64,000 bases of DNA from Petropleomorpha daqingensis (GTDB lineage: Bacteria; Actinomycetota; Actinomycetes; Mycobacteriales; Geodermatophilaceae). This document shows, in pieces, positions 10,132 to 18,887 of the stretch; the stretch's first letter is position 1; each line of letters begins with the position of its first letter. The notes under the pieces are model-generated. The model had not been told where the DNA came from, made no database searches, and worked only from the letters and a program-made list of their open reading frames with translations. The translations under genes and the position numbers were made by a program. The DNA lies in contig NZ_JACBZT010000001.1 of assembly GCF_013408985.1 (NCBI RefSeq), forward strand, positions 620,001 to 684,000. Direction: 5' to 3'.

Positions 10132-10153
10132 CCTGGACCGACCTCCCGCGGCA

Positions 10154-10201
10154 GCGTCGTGCGGCCGGATTCGGCCCCCACGACGCTATCCCCGCGTCGT
10201 G
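10154..10201. promoter_or_regulatory. Candidate operator/promoter of the galactose operon
   Basis: Upstream of galT the octamer GCGTCGTG occurs at 10154-10161 and 10194-10201, with its reverse complement CACGACGC at 10179-10186. The last two form a perfect inverted repeat with a 7-bp spacer that overlaps a minus-strand GATAGCGT, a plausible -10 element. The arrangement suggests repressor binding over the promoter with an auxiliary half-site; no cognate regulator is in the window. Confidence 0.5.
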
Positions 10202-10257
10202 ATCTTGGGCCAGCCGGGTCGGGGTCCGTTCCCCCGGACGAGGGCCGGTGGGACCGC

Positions 10258-10291
10258 GAGAGCCCCCGGCCTGGGAAGGCCGGGGGCTCTC
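10258..10291 (-). terminator. Strong hairpin after tRNA-Glu
   Basis: A perfect 15-bp inverted repeat (10258-10272 with 10277-10291) closed by a 4-base loop lies 6 bp beyond the 3' end of tRNA-Glu on the same strand. No U-tract follows, as is common in high-GC actinobacteria. It probably ends the tRNA transcript and insulates it from the gal operon. Confidence 0.7.
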
Positions 10292-10297
10292 GGTGCG

Positions 10298-10370
10298 TAG
10301 CCCCGAAGGGATTCGAACCCTCGCTACCGCCGTGAGAGGGCGGCGTCCTGGGCCGCTAGACGACGGGGCC
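10298..10370 (-). tRNA. tRNA-Glu (CUC anticodon)
   Basis: 73 bases on the minus strand. The acceptor stem GGCCCCG pairs with CGGGGCU, the anticodon stem CCGCC/GGCGG encloses the loop CTCTCAC with anticodon CUC, and the T-loop is TTCGAAT. Discriminator base is A; CCA is not encoded. It supplies glutamyl-tRNA and lies near gltX. Confidence 0.96.
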
Positions 10371-10421
10371 GTGCGGTGGTGCTGTCCTACAGAGTAGGTG
10401 AGGCGGTGGTGCTCTTCCTCG

Positions 10422-10493
10422 CTGGGGTACCAGGACTCGAACCTAGACTAACGGAGCCAGAATCCGTCGGGCTGCCAATTACCCCATACCCCA
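10422..10493 (-). tRNA. tRNA-Gln (CUG anticodon)
   Basis: 72 bases on the minus strand. The acceptor stem TGGGGTA pairs with TACCCCA, and the anticodon stem ACGGA/TCCGT closes the loop TTCTGGC, anticodon CUG. CCA is not encoded. It sits 51 bp upstream of tRNA-Glu in transcription order. In organisms using GatCAB, this tRNA is first charged with Glu and then amidated; gltX and gatCAB are both in the window. Confidence 0.96.
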
Positions 10494-10555
10494 ATGCTGG
10501 CGCGGCACCTCGCGGCGCCAGGAAGAGACCATACCCGACGTCGGACGGACGGGTC

Positions 10556-11716
10556 TCACCACCCCCGGGGCGTGGCGGGCGCCGGCACGGCGGCCGGTCC
10601 GGGAAACCGCAGGTCGAGGGCCGGTGTGAGCGTTTCGGGCCGCAGCGTGGCGCGGCTGCGTGCGACCAACGCCACGTAGGCGGCCATCGCGAGGACGTCC
10701 AGTCCCACGACGAGCAGGCCCGGTCCGGCGTCGTCGGTGGCCACGGCCTCCCCCAGCCCTCCCGCCAGCAGGAAGATCAGCACGTTGTTCACCGCGTGCA
10801 GCACGATGGCGCCCTCGAGGCCGCCGGTCAGCCACACGACGGCCGAGGCCGCGAGCCCGAACGCGAACCGGTCGAAGAAGGTCAGGAAGTCGGGCGGGAC
10901 GTGCGCCAGGGAGAACAGCGTCGCGGTGATCACCGCGGCGAGGACCGCACCGGCGCGCGGAGCCCGGATCCACCCGGCGATGGCCTGGCTGAGGTAGCCG
11001 CGGAACACGTACTCCTCGGCGGCCGACTGCAGCGGTGTGGTGAACAGCACGACCAGGATCAGCCAGCCGTAGCCGCTCACGGGGCCGCTGACGCCGTCCG
11101 GCTCGACGGCGATCCCGACGACGACGGTGAGCGCGACCCCGACCCCCAGGGTGGCCAGCGCGCGCCAGGTCAGCGGCGCGAACAGCCGCCAGCGCATCCG
11201 GGCCAGCACCGAGGAGGACCAGCCGGTGCCCATCCCGTGCGCGACCGCCCAGGCCAGCCAGACCGTGGGGATCCCCACGATCAGGGTCAGGTTGGTGACC
11301 AGCAGGGTGAACGGGTCGATCAGGTTCTCCAGCGCCAGGTCGGGGCTGACCCGGGTGAGGACGGCGACCAGGACGACGACGACGTCGGCCACCGAGAACA
11401 CGACGCCGAAGAGCAGCAGCCCGAGCAGCGGCCGCCACCAGCGCCAGTCCCGCGACAGCATGGCCTGCAGGAACGTGCGCGGGACGTCGTGCGGCGGCGT
11501 ACCCGGAGGCGGCGCCCAGCGCACCGCCGGGGGCGGTGGCGGCCACGGAGCCGGCGCCGCCCAGTAGGGCCCGTAGGGCGGCGGGCCGTAGACGGGCGGC
11601 CCGTAGACAGGAGGCGGGCCGTAGGCGGGCGGGCCGTACGCCGGCGGCGGGTAGACCGGCGGCGCAGCGTAGGGCTGCATCGGCGGCGGGCCGGCGTACG
11701 GCTCGTACTCGGTCAC
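10556..11716 (-). CDS. CPBP-family intramembrane glutamic protease
   Basis: 386 residues. An N-terminal cytosolic tail of about 75 residues is extremely Pro/Tyr/Gly-rich (repeated AYGPP and VYGPP units). It is followed by roughly eight membrane segments. The CPBP/Rce1 motifs are all present: EEYVFRG (paired glutamates and Arg), FSLAH and HAVNN. Such proteases cleave within membranes or act as membrane scaffolds; the substrate here is unknown. The Pro/Tyr-rich tail resembles those of the two membrane proteins at 20645 and 21504. Confidence 0.88.
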   Translation of the reverse strand: MTEYEPYAGPPPMQPYAAPPVYPPPAYGPPAYGPPPVYGPPVYGPPPYGPYWAAPAPWPPPPPAVRWAPPPGTPPHDVPRTFLQAMLSRDWRWWRPLLGLLLFGVVFSVADVVVVLVAVLTRVSPDLALENLIDPFTLLVTNLTLIVGIPTVWLAWAVAHGMGTGWSSSVLARMRWRLFAPLTWRALATLGVGVALTVVVGIAVEPDGVSGPVSGYGWLILVVLFTTPLQSAAEEYVFRGYLSQAIAGWIRAPRAGAVLAAVITATLFSLAHVPPDFLTFFDRFAFGLAASAVVWLTGGLEGAIVLHAVNNVLIFLLAGGLGEAVATDDAGPGLLVVGLDVLAMAAYVALVARSRATLRPETLTPALDLRFPGPAAVPAPATPRGW

Positions 11717-11720
11717 GGGG

Positions 11721-13190
11721 TCAGTCGGTGGCCAGGGCCCGGGCCCGCTGCAGCCGCGCCAGGGTGCGGTCGCGGCCGAGCAGCTCGATCGACTCGTAGA
11801 GCGGCGGGCTGACCGTGCGCCCGCTGACGGCGACCCGCACCGGCCCGAACGCCTGGCGGGGCTTGCGGCCCAGTCCGTCGACCAGCGCCGTCTTCAGGGC
11901 CTCCTCGATCGCCTCCGTGGACCAGCTGGCCAGCCCCTCGAGAGCGGTCGCGGCGGCGTCGAGCACCTCGGCGGCGTCGGCGCCGGCCAGCTGCTTCTCC
12001 GCGGCAGCCGGGTCGATCTCGACGTCCTCGGTGAACAGGAAGCCCAGCAGCCCGACCGCGTCGGACAGCACCACCATGCGCTCCTGCGCGAGCGGCGCGA
12101 TCGCCTCGAGCACCTGCCGCTGCTCGGCGGTCGGTGGCTCGGCCACCAGCCCGGCGGCGGCCAGGAACGGGATCACCCGCTCGACGAACTCGCCGACGGG
12201 CAGCGCCCGCAGGTGGGTGGCGTTGATCGCCTCGGCCTTCTTCAGGTCGAAGCGGGCCGGGTTGGCGCTCACCCGGGTGATGTCGAAGGCCTCGACCATC
12301 TCCTGGGGGCTGAAGACGTCGCGGTCGTCGGCGATCGCCCAGCCCAGCAGCGCCAGGTAGTTGATCAGGCCCTCGGGCAGGAAGCCGCGCTCGCGGTACA
12401 CGTCGAAGTTGGACTGCGGGTCGCGCTTGGACAGCTTCTTGTTGCCCTCGCCGAACACCAGCGGCAGGTGCCCGAACCGCGGGGTGCCCTTCGCGACGCC
12501 GACGTCGGTGAGCGCCTGGTAGAGCGCGATCTGCCGCGGGGTGGAGGGCAGCAGGTCCTCGCCGCGCAGCACGTCGGTGACGCCCATGAGCGCGTCGTCG
12601 GTCGGGTTGGTGAAGGGGTAGAGCGGCACCCCGTTGCCCCGCATGAGCACGAAGTCGGGCACCGAGCCGGCGGCGAAGGAGATCTCGCCGCGCACCAGGT
12701 CGTCCCAGGCCAGGTCGGTGTCGGGCATGCGCAGCCGCAGCACCGGCAGCCGCCCCTCGTCCCGGAACGCCTGCTTCTGGGCGTCGGTGAGGAAGCGGTC
12801 GGCGTTGTCGTAGCCCAGCTTGGGGTCCTGGCCGGCGGCCAGCCGGCGGGCGTCGACCTCCTCGTTGGTGGAGAAGGACTCGTAGGCGTGCCCCGCCTCG
12901 AGCAGCTTGGCGGCGACCTCGCGGTAGATCTCGTGGCGCTCCGACTGCCGGTAGGGCCCGTGCGGGCCGCCGACCTCGGGGCCCTCGTCCCACTCCAGGC
13001 CGAGCCAGCGCATGCAGTCGAGCAGGTGCCGGTAGGACTCCTCGGTGTCGCGCGCGGCGTCGGTGTCCTCGATGCGGAAGACGAACGTGCCGCCGGTGTG
13101 CCGCGCGTGCGCCCAGTTGAACAGCGCCGTCCGCATGGCGCCGACGTGCACCAGCCCGGTCGGCGACGGGCAGAACCGGGTGACGCTCAT
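11721..13190 (-). CDS. gltX: Glutamyl-tRNA synthetase (probably non-discriminating)
   Basis: 489 residues, class I aminoacyl-tRNA synthetase. The HIGH-type motif is [16 protein letters not shown] at the N-terminus and the KMSKS-type motif is KKLSKRD. It charges tRNA-Glu with glutamate. Because gatCAB and a tRNA-Gln gene are close by and no glnS is seen, it probably also mischarges tRNA-Gln for later amidation. The ATG at 13190 overlaps the stop of the upstream FAH-type gene by 4 bp (ATGA). Confidence 0.97.
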   Translation of the reverse strand: MSVTRFCPSPTGLVHVGAMRTALFNWAHARHTGGTFVFRIEDTDAARDTEESYRHLLDCMRWLGLEWDEGPEVGGPHGPYRQSERHEIYREVAAKLLEAGHAYESFSTNEEVDARRLAAGQDPKLGYDNADRFLTDAQKQAFRDEGRLPVLRLRMPDTDLAWDDLVRGEISFAAGSVPDFVLMRGNGVPLYPFTNPTDDALMGVTDVLRGEDLLPSTPRQIALYQALTDVGVAKGTPRFGHLPLVFGEGNKKLSKRDPQSNFDVYRERGFLPEGLINYLALLGWAIADDRDVFSPQEMVEAFDITRVSANPARFDLKKAEAINATHLRALPVGEFVERVIPFLAAAGLVAEPPTAEQRQVLEAIAPLAQERMVVLSDAVGLLGFLFTEDVEIDPAAAEKQLAGADAAEVLDAAATALEGLASWSTEAIEEALKTALVDGLGRKPRQAFGPVRVAVSGRTVSPPLYESIELLGRDRTLARLQRARALATD

Positions 13191-13999
13191 CGGGAGCCGC
13201 CGGCGGTGGAGACGCGGTCGGCGTCGGCCACCGGGTTGGACAGCGTGCCGAGGCCCTCGATCGTGACGTCGACCCGCTCGCCGGGGAAGATCGGCCCGAC
13301 GCCGGAGGGGGTGCCGGTGAGGACGACGTCGCCGGGCAGCAGCGTCATGACGTCGGAGATGTAGGAGATCAGCGTCGGGACGTCGAACAGCAGTTGGCTG
13401 GTTCGGCCCTTCTGCCGCGGGGCGCCGTCCACGGTGCAGAGGACCTCGAGGTCCGCCGGGTCCTTGCCCAGGCCGGCGAGATCGGTCTCGATCCACGGGC
13501 CGAGCGGGCAGAACGAGTCGAAGCCCTTGGCGCGGGTCCACTGCCCGTCGCTCTTCTGCATGTCCCGCTCGGTGACGTCGTTGCCGATCGTGTAGCCGAA
13601 GATCGCCCCGGCGACCTGGTCGGGGCGCACGTGCCGGGCGCCCCGGGCGCCGATGACGACGGCGAGCTCGGCCTCGTGGTGCACGTTGGTGCTGCCCGGC
13701 GGGATGCGGATGGCGTCGCCGGGACCGATCACCGAGGTCGACGGCTTGAGGAACAGCAGCGGCGCCTTGGGCGCATCGCCGGTGTTCATCTCCTTGACGT
13801 GCTCGGCGTAGTTCTTGCCGACGCAGACCACCTTGCTCGGCAGGATCGGCGAGACCAGCCGCACGTCGGCCTGCGCGAAGCGGGCGCCGGTGAACGAGAT
13901 CTGGCCGAAGGGGTGGCCCTCGATCTGGGCGACGTTGCCGTCGCCGTCGAGGACGCCGAAGGACATGCCCTGAGGGCTGGCGAAGCGGACGATGCGCAC
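13187..13999 (-). CDS. Fumarylacetoacetate hydrolase family protein
   Basis: 270 residues with the FAH fold motifs: [15 protein letters not shown], the metal-binding [11 protein letters not shown] (His and Glu ligands) and [14 protein letters not shown]. Members hydrolyse or decarboxylate acylpyruvates and related 2-hydroxy-hepta-2,4-diene-1,7-dioates, and some are oxaloacetate decarboxylases. The actual substrate is not evident. Position directly before gltX is the same as in mycobacteria (Rv2993c), and the 4-bp overlap means they are co-transcribed. Start is a GTG at 13999. Confidence 0.88.
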   Translation of the reverse strand: MRIVRFASPQGMSFGVLDGDGNVAQIEGHPFGQISFTGARFAQADVRLVSPILPSKVVCVGKNYAEHVKEMNTGDAPKAPLLFLKPSTSVIGPGDAIRIPPGSTNVHHEAELAVVIGARGARHVRPDQVAGAIFGYTIGNDVTERDMQKSDGQWTRAKGFDSFCPLGPWIETDLAGLGKDPADLEVLCTVDGAPRQKGRTSQLLFDVPTLISYISDVMTLLPGDVVLTGTPSGVGPIFPGERVDVTIEGLGTLSNPVADADRVSTAGGSR

Positions 14000-14037
14000 G
14001 GGTCGAGGCTACTTGCGCGGGCCGTACGGTCTCCGGC

Positions 14038-14406
14038 ATGGCCTGCCGCTTCACCGAGCTCGTCGTCGACTGCCGGGACCCGCGGGCGCTGGCCGCCTTC
14101 TGGGCGGCGGTGCTGGACTACCGGGTGCTCTCCAGCGAGGAGGACGAGGTCGAGATCGGGCCGGAGGCCGGTTTCGGTGGTCCGGTGCCGACGCTGGTGT
14201 TCGGCCGGGCGAGCGAGCCCAAGACCGGCAAGCTGCGGCTGCACATCGACGTCTCCCCCACCGACCGCGACCAGGACGACGAGCTGCAGCGACTGCTGGA
14301 CCTCGGCGCGCGGCCGGCCGACGTCGGCCAGACCGGCGAGGAGTCCTGGCACGTGCTGCAGGACCCCGAGGGCAACGAGTTCTGCCTGCTGAGGACCCGG
14401 GTCTGA
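14038..14406 (+). CDS. VOC-superfamily (glyoxalase-like) protein
   Basis: 122 residues forming one VOC module: starts [18 protein letters not shown] and ends with [14 protein letters not shown], the usual beta-alpha-beta-beta-beta pattern with a terminal Glu that could bind metal. This subgroup (glyoxalase_6-like) is widespread in actinobacteria and its substrates are generally unknown. It is divergent from the FAH gene, with only 38 bp between the starts, and its stop directly abuts that of the converging acetyltransferase. Confidence 0.8.
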   Translation: MACRFTELVVDCRDPRALAAFWAAVLDYRVLSSEEDEVEIGPEAGFGGPVPTLVFGRASEPKTGKLRLHIDVSPTDRDQDDELQRLLDLGARPADVGQTGEESWHVLQDPEGNEFCLLRTRV

Positions 14407-14931
14407 TCAGTCCCCGGGCAGCCGGGAGTACATGACGACGTCGACCCGGCGTCCCCGGAGGACCAGGCGCTGCCGCAGCACGCCCTCGGCGGTGAAACCG
14501 GCGGCCTCCGCGACCCGGATCGAGGCGGTGTTGGCCGGCTCCACCACGAGCTCGGCGCGCGCCGCGCCGCGCTCGTCGAAGAGCCAGCGGGTGAGCGTGC
14601 GCAGCGCGTCGCTGGTCAGCCCGCGTCCCCGTGCGGCGGCGGCCGTCCAGTAGCCGATGTGCGCGACCCCGTCGACCATCCCGTGCGCCCCGATGCTGCC
14701 CGCGATCTCCCCCGTCGCGAGGTCCTCGACGGCGAACACCGCGCCGCCGTCGTCCCAGGCCTGCGGGGCGACGGTGCTGACGTAGGCGACGGCGTCCTCC
14801 CGCGTGTACGGGGAGGGCACCGTCGTCCACTGCTGGATGCCGGGGTCCTGGCAGGCGGCGAAGACGGCGTCGGCGTCGGCCGGCGTCCAGGGGCGCAGCC
14901 GCACCCTCGCGCCGGTCAGCTCGGGCTGCAC
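14407..14931 (-). CDS. GNAT-family acetyltransferase (RimJ/RimL type)
   Basis: 174 residues. The N-terminal VRLRPWTPADADAVFAACQDP is characteristic of the Acetyltransf_3/RimJ-RimL group. The acetyl-CoA-binding loop is AAARGRGLTSDALRTLTRW, and NTASIRVAEAAGF is the conserved C-terminal element. Substrate could be a protein N-terminus, an antibiotic or a small amine; nothing nearby decides this. Confidence 0.85.
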   Translation of the reverse strand: MQPELTGARVRLRPWTPADADAVFAACQDPGIQQWTTVPSPYTREDAVAYVSTVAPQAWDDGGAVFAVEDLATGEIAGSIGAHGMVDGVAHIGYWTAAAARGRGLTSDALRTLTRWLFDERGAARAELVVEPANTASIRVAEAAGFTAEGVLRQRLVLRGRRVDVVMYSRLPGD

Positions 14932-14940
14932 CGGTCGCCC

Positions 14941-16536
14941 TCAGCCCTCGGCGACAGCCGGGGCGCGGTGCAGGACGGCATAGGTGAGCGCGTCGACGAG
15001 CGCGTGCCACGACGCCTCGACGATGTTGGCGTGGACGCCGACGGTGGTCCACTCCCCCACGCCGTCCGTGGTGTCGACGAGCACCCGGGTGGTGGCGCTG
15101 GTGCCGCCCTTCCAGCCCAGGATGCGGACCTTGTAGTCGGCCAGCGACACCGCGGCCAGCTGCGGGTAGCGGCCGACCAGCGCCTGGCGCAGCGCGTTGT
15201 CCAGGGCGTTGACCGGGCCGTTGCCCTCGGCGGTGCTGATGATCCGCTCGCCGTCCACGTGCACCTTGACCGTCGCCTCGCTGACGACGACACCGTTGCC
15301 CCAGTGCTCGACGGAGGTCTTGTAGCTCTCCAGCTCGAACAGCGGCTCGGGGGCGTCGGGCAGGGCGGCGCGCAGCAGCAGCTCGAAGGATGCGTCAGCG
15401 GCCTCGAACGACCAGCCGTCGGCCTCGAGCACCTTGACCTGGTCGACGACCTTGCCGATCACGTCGGCGTGCCCGTCGAGGTCGACGCCGAGCTCGCGGC
15501 CCTTGAGCTCGACGGAGGCCCGGCCGGCCATCTCGGTGACGAGGATGCGCATGTCGTTGCCGACCACCGCCGGGTCGAGGTGGTTGTAGAGCTCGGGGCT
15601 GACCTTGATGGCGCTGGCGTGCAGGCCGGCCTTGTGCGCGAACGCCGAGGCGCCGACGAACGGCTGGTGGTCGTTCGGCGCGATGTTCGCCAGTTCGGCG
15701 ATCGCGTGGCTGACCCGTTGCAGCTCGGCCAGGCACTCGGCCGGGACGACGGGCAGGCCCATCTTCGTCACCAGGTTGCCGATCAGGGCGAACGTGTCGG
15801 CGTTGCCGGCGCGCTCGCCGTAGCCGTTCGCCGTCCCCTGGACGTGGGTGACGCCGTTCTCGACGGCGGCGAGCGAGTTGGCGACGGCGCAGCCGGTGTC
15901 GTCCTGGCAGTGGATGCCGAGCCTGCCGGTGACCCGCGAGCGGACGTCGGCCACGACCCGGCCGAGCTCCATCGGCAGCATCCCGCCGTTGGTGTCGCAC
16001 ATGACCCCGACCTCGGCACCCGCGCCGAACGCCGCCTCCAGCACGCGGACGCCGTAGTCGGGGTCGGCCTTGTAGCCGTCGAAGAAGTGCTCGCAGTCGA
16101 GGAACACCCGCCGGCCGTGGCGCACGAAGAAGGCGACGGTGTCGGCGACCATCGCGAGGTTCTCCTCGAGCGTCGTCCGCAGGGCCTCGCGCACGTGCCG
16201 GACGTCGGACTTGGCGACCAGGCAGACGACCGGGGTCTCGGCGTCGAGCAGCGCCTTGACCTGCGGGTCGTCCTCGACGGCGACGCCGGCCTTGCGGGTC
16301 GAACCGAACGCCACCAGCAGCGCGTGCCGCAGCTTGAGCTCGGTGCGGGCGCGGGAGAAGAACTCGGTGTCCTTCGGCAGCGCACCGGGCCACCCGCCCT
16401 CGATGAAGCCGACCCCGATCTCGTCGAGCAGCCGGGCGACGGCGAGCTTGTCCGCGACGGAGTAGCTGACGCCCTCGCGCTGGGCGCCGTCGCGCAGGGT
16501 GGTGTCGAAGACGTGGAAGTCGAGATCGGTGGCCAC
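14941..16536 (-). CDS. cimA: Citramalate synthase
   Basis: 531 residues, the long CimA form: an N-terminal HMGL-like TIM barrel with DTTLRDGAQREG, metal-site HKAGLHASA, and a C-terminal LeuA-type allosteric domain. The family condenses pyruvate and acetyl-CoA to citramalate, giving 2-oxobutyrate for isoleucine without threonine. GTG at 16536 is chosen because GGAG stands 7 bases upstream and the family N-terminus begins there. The leader contains a coding sequence for MTAFRTIIIA and a terminator, so expression is probably attenuated by isoleucine supply, which itself supports CimA rather than 2-isopropylmalate or homocitrate synthase. Confidence 0.9.
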   Translation of the reverse strand: MATDLDFHVFDTTLRDGAQREGVSYSVADKLAVARLLDEIGVGFIEGGWPGALPKDTEFFSRARTELKLRHALLVAFGSTRKAGVAVEDDPQVKALLDAETPVVCLVAKSDVRHVREALRTTLEENLAMVADTVAFFVRHGRRVFLDCEHFFDGYKADPDYGVRVLEAAFGAGAEVGVMCDTNGGMLPMELGRVVADVRSRVTGRLGIHCQDDTGCAVANSLAAVENGVTHVQGTANGYGERAGNADTFALIGNLVTKMGLPVVPAECLAELQRVSHAIAELANIAPNDHQPFVGASAFAHKAGLHASAIKVSPELYNHLDPAVVGNDMRILVTEMAGRASVELKGRELGVDLDGHADVIGKVVDQVKVLEADGWSFEAADASFELLLRAALPDAPEPLFELESYKTSVEHWGNGVVVSEATVKVHVDGERIISTAEGNGPVNALDNALRQALVGRYPQLAAVSLADYKVRILGWKGGTSATTRVLVDTTDGVGEWTTVGVHANIVEASWHALVDALTYAVLHRAPAVAEG

Positions 16537-16571
16537 GGGGTGCTCCTGGAGGGATGGATTGTTCCCGGCAA

Positions 16572-16601
16572 ACAAAAAGACCCCCCGGGAACGGGAGGTC
16601 T
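16572..16601 (-). terminator. Attenuator terminator in the cimA leader
   Basis: On the minus strand AGACCTCCC and GGGGGGTCT form a stem (16578-16601) followed at once by a run of U residues (TTTTTGTTT), a classic intrinsic terminator placed between the leader peptide and the cimA ribosome binding site. Premature termination here would be the off state of the operon. Confidence 0.82.
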
Positions 16602-16628
16602 GCGCGCAGTCGGGAACGGACTGCGCGC
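16602..16628 (-). promoter_or_regulatory. Leader hairpin fused to the leader-peptide stop codon
   Basis: A perfect 10-bp stem (GCGCGCAGTC with GACTGCGCGC, 7-base loop) whose 5' arm begins at the last base of the leader peptide stop codon. A ribosome stalled at the Ile codons just before would cover this arm, so the hairpin can sense translation. An alternative antiterminator pairing with the terminator was not found by eye. Confidence 0.7.
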
Positions 16629-16660
16629 TAGGCGATAATGATCGTGCGGAAGGCGGTCAT
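16628..16660 (-). CDS. cimA leader peptide with Ile-Ile-Ile
   Basis: An 11-codon reading frame, ATG to TAG, encodes MTAFRTIIIA with three consecutive isoleucine codons (ATC ATT ATC) two codons before the stop. It is followed by a hairpin and an intrinsic terminator and then by cimA, whose pathway ends in isoleucine. This is the standard layout of ribosome-mediated attenuation. No Shine-Dalgarno is visible; TTTACT ends 8 bases before the ATG and could be a -10 element, so the transcript may be leaderless and begin at the peptide. Confidence 0.82.
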   Translation of the reverse strand: MTAFRTIIIA

Positions 16661-16754
16661 CGCCGACGAGTAAAGCACGCTGCGGTGCGCCGTGGCTGCA
16701 CCCGGGCTCGGAAACCGGGTGATCGAGCGGCCCGGATCCTGCTACCTCTCTGCG

Positions 16755-17156
16755 GTGATCCCGACCTCCTGGACCCCGGTGCACCGCCCGTCCGACGCCG
16801 AGCACGTGGGCTACCTCGCGCCCGACGGTGCTCCCGGGCTCGTGGTCCCGACGTCGCTGGTCGGGCTGCCGCTGGGTCCGGCGCAGCCGTCGGTGCAGGC
16901 CGCCGCGGTGCTGGTGGCCGACGGTCTGCGCAGCCTCGACCGGCGCTGGTGGTGCCGGCTGCCCTCGCCGATGCCCGCCGACGTCCTGCCCGCCGCGGAG
17001 CCCGAGCCGGACTGGGGGTGGCACCCCGTCGTCCTGGTCGAGGTCTCACCGGAGGGCTGCACCGTGCGACTGGAGATGGCCGAACCTGCCCAGCTGAGGG
17101 CTCGGGCCTTGCTCCCCGTCCCCGTCGGCGAGCTGCTGCGCGCGGCCGCGCCATGA
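16755..17156 (+). CDS. Conserved actinobacterial hypothetical protein
   Basis: About 133 residues from the GTG at 16755; an upstream ATG at 16692 would add 21 residues with no obvious similarity. The protein starts IPTSWTPVHRPSDAEHVGYL and is rich in Pro and Trp, with no membrane segment, signal peptide or enzymatic motif that I recognise. It is transcribed away from cimA, and its start region borders the cimA promoter. It looks like a small soluble beta-rich protein; function unknown. Confidence 0.7.
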   Translation: MIPTSWTPVHRPSDAEHVGYLAPDGAPGLVVPTSLVGLPLGPAQPSVQAAAVLVADGLRSLDRRWWCRLPSPMPADVLPAAEPEPDWGWHPVVLVEVSPEGCTVRLEMAEPAQLRARALLPVPVGELLRAAAP

Positions 17157-17177
17157 TCAGCGCCGACCTCGCGGTGT

Positions 17178-17215
17178 GGTCGCGACCCTCTCGCTGTGCC
17201 GCGAGGGTCGCGACC
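17178..17215. terminator. Bidirectional hairpin between convergent genes
   Basis: GGTCGCGACCCTC and GAGGGTCGCGACC form a perfect 13-bp stem with a 12-base loop between the stops of the hypothetical gene and the converging mycothiol-type gene. No U-run; probably a bidirectional terminator. Confidence 0.65.
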
Positions 17216-17237
17216 GGACCGCGAGGGTGACCGAGGG

Positions 17238-17849
17238 TCAGAGGACAGAGAAGGACGGCGGGAGGCCGGGGCGGCCCGTCGCTGCGAGCAGCAGCGGGCC
17301 GGCGAGACCGTTCGTGACCGCGAGCTCGGACACCAGCGCCAGCGCCTGAGCCGCGGCGCGCTGCGGCACGTCCGTCGGTTCACCGAGCGCCCGCGCCAGG
17401 TCGCAGGTGTGGACGACGAGCTCGAACGTGCGCGTGGGCAGGTAATCGGCCAGCCGCATGCTGCCCGCGAGGGTCGTGGGCAGCTCCTCCCCGGTGCACG
17501 CCGCGACGAACGGCACGACTCGAGCTGCGATCGACGCCACCGCGGCCGCCGGGTCGTCGCCCAGCGCCGCACCGGCGTCCCGCCCGCGCTGGGCGACCGC
17601 CGGACCGTCGGTCTTCCCGTGGATCGCCCGGTAGTAGTCCACCGCGGAAGCGACCTCGACAGTGGCGGCCGGGCGGGTCAGGTACTCCTCGACGGTCAGG
17701 AACGAGCGGCTGGTGTGGCCGACCAGCGCGCGGACGTCCCACTCGCCCAGCCCGGGCTCGTCCCACCGCGGACCGACGAGCGCCGCGGTGCGCACGAACC
17801 ACCCCGCGGCCGCGTCGAAGGCGGCCCGGGAGTCGTCCCAGCCGGACAT
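17238..17849 (-). CDS. Mycothiol-dependent maleylpyruvate isomerase-like protein
   Basis: 203 residues. The N-terminal DinB-like metal-binding domain shows WDVRALVGHTSRSF, with the His of the expected metal triad, and the C-terminal part resembles the MDMPI domain (RTFELVVHTCDLARALG). Members use mycothiol for isomerisation or detoxification, but many are uncharacterised, so the reaction is open. Its ATG overlaps the leuB stop by 4 bp (ATGA), so it is co-transcribed with leuB. It supports an actinobacterial, mycothiol-making host. Confidence 0.8.
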   Translation of the reverse strand: MSGWDDSRAAFDAAAGWFVRTAALVGPRWDEPGLGEWDVRALVGHTSRSFLTVEEYLTRPAATVEVASAVDYYRAIHGKTDGPAVAQRGRDAGAALGDDPAAAVASIAARVVPFVAACTGEELPTTLAGSMRLADYLPTRTFELVVHTCDLARALGEPTDVPQRAAAQALALVSELAVTNGLAGPLLLAATGRPGLPPSFSVL

Positions 17850-18871
17850 CAGCCGCCGGCGAGCGCGGCCAGCCGGTCGCCGACCTCCGCCGTCCGCACC
17901 GGGCCCTGCGGGTCGCGGGTGGACAGGTCGAAGGCGACCGCCGCGTTGACCTTCTTCGCCTGGTCGGCACGACCGAGGTGGTCGAGCAGCAGGCCGACGG
18001 AGAGCACGGTCGCGGTCGGGTCGGCCAGCCCCTGCCCGGCGATGTCCGGAGCCGAGCCGTGCACCGGCTCGAACATGCTCGGGTTGGTGCCCGAGACGTC
18101 GAGGTTGCCGCTCGCCGCCAGGCCGATGCCACCGGTCACCGCGGCCGCGACGTCGGTGACGATGTCGCCGAACAGGTTGTCGGTGACGATGACGTCGTAG
18201 CGGCCCGGGTCGGTGATGAAGAACATCGACGCCGCGTCGACGTGCTGGTAGGCCACCGTCACGTCCGGGAACTCGGCGGCGACCTCCTCGACGGTGCGCG
18301 ACCACAGGCCGCCGGCGTAGGCGAGCACGTTGGTCTTGTGGATCAGGGTCAGGTGCCGGCGCGGCCGGAGCAGGGCCCGCTCGAACGCGTAGCGGACCAC
18401 GCGCTCCACGCCGAAGGCGGTGTTGATGCTGACCTCGGTGGCGATCTCGTGCGGCGTGTCCTTGCGCAGCACGCCGCCGTTGCCGACGTAGGGGCCCTCG
18501 GTGCCCTCGCGGATGCAGAGCATGTCGATCGCGCCGGGGTCGGCCAGCGGGCTGGTCACGCCGTCGTACAGCTTCGCCGGCCGCAGGTTCACGTGGTGGT
18601 CGAGCTCGAAGCGCAGCCGCAGCAGCAGCCCGCGCTCGAGGATGCCGCTGGGCACGCCCGGGTCGCCGACGGCGCCGAGCAGGATCGCGTCGTGCTGGCG
18701 CAGCTCGTCGAGCACGGTGTCGGGCAGCAGCTCGCCGGTGCGCTGCCACCGCGCGGCGCCGAGGTCGTAGGACGTCGGCTCGATGTCCGGTGCCACCGCC
18801 GAGAGGACCTTCAACCCCTCGGCCACCACCTCGGGCCCGATGCCGTCTCCGGGGATCACTGCCAGGCGCAT
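17849..18871 (-). CDS. leuB: 3-isopropylmalate dehydrogenase
   Basis: 340 residues, actinobacterial-type Leu[16 protein letters not shown] opens the protein; [19 protein letters not shown] and the signature region [20 protein letters not shown] carry substrate and metal residues. It oxidatively decarboxylates 3-isopropylmalate in the leucine pathway. The ATG at 18871 has no Shine-Dalgarno, but TAGGGT lies 8 bases upstream (18880-18885), so a leaderless promoter inside the serA-leuB gap is possible alongside read-through from serA. A longer reading upstream to 18928 is open but overlaps serA. Confidence 0.96.
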   Translation of the reverse strand: MRLAVIPGDGIGPEVVAEGLKVLSAVAPDIEPTSYDLGAARWQRTGELLPDTVLDELRQHDAILLGAVGDPGVPSGILERGLLLRLRFELDHHVNLRPAKLYDGVTSPLADPGAIDMLCIREGTEGPYVGNGGVLRKDTPHEIATEVSINTAFGVERVVRYAFERALLRPRRHLTLIHKTNVLAYAGGLWSRTVEEVAAEFPDVTVAYQHVDAASMFFITDPGRYDVIVTDNLFGDIVTDVAAAVTGGIGLAASGNLDVSGTNPSMFEPVHGSAPDIAGQGLADPTATVLSVGLLLDHLGRADQAKKVNAAVAFDLSTRDPQGPVRTAEVGDRLAALAGG

Positions 18872-18887
18872 AGTCGGGAACCCTAGG

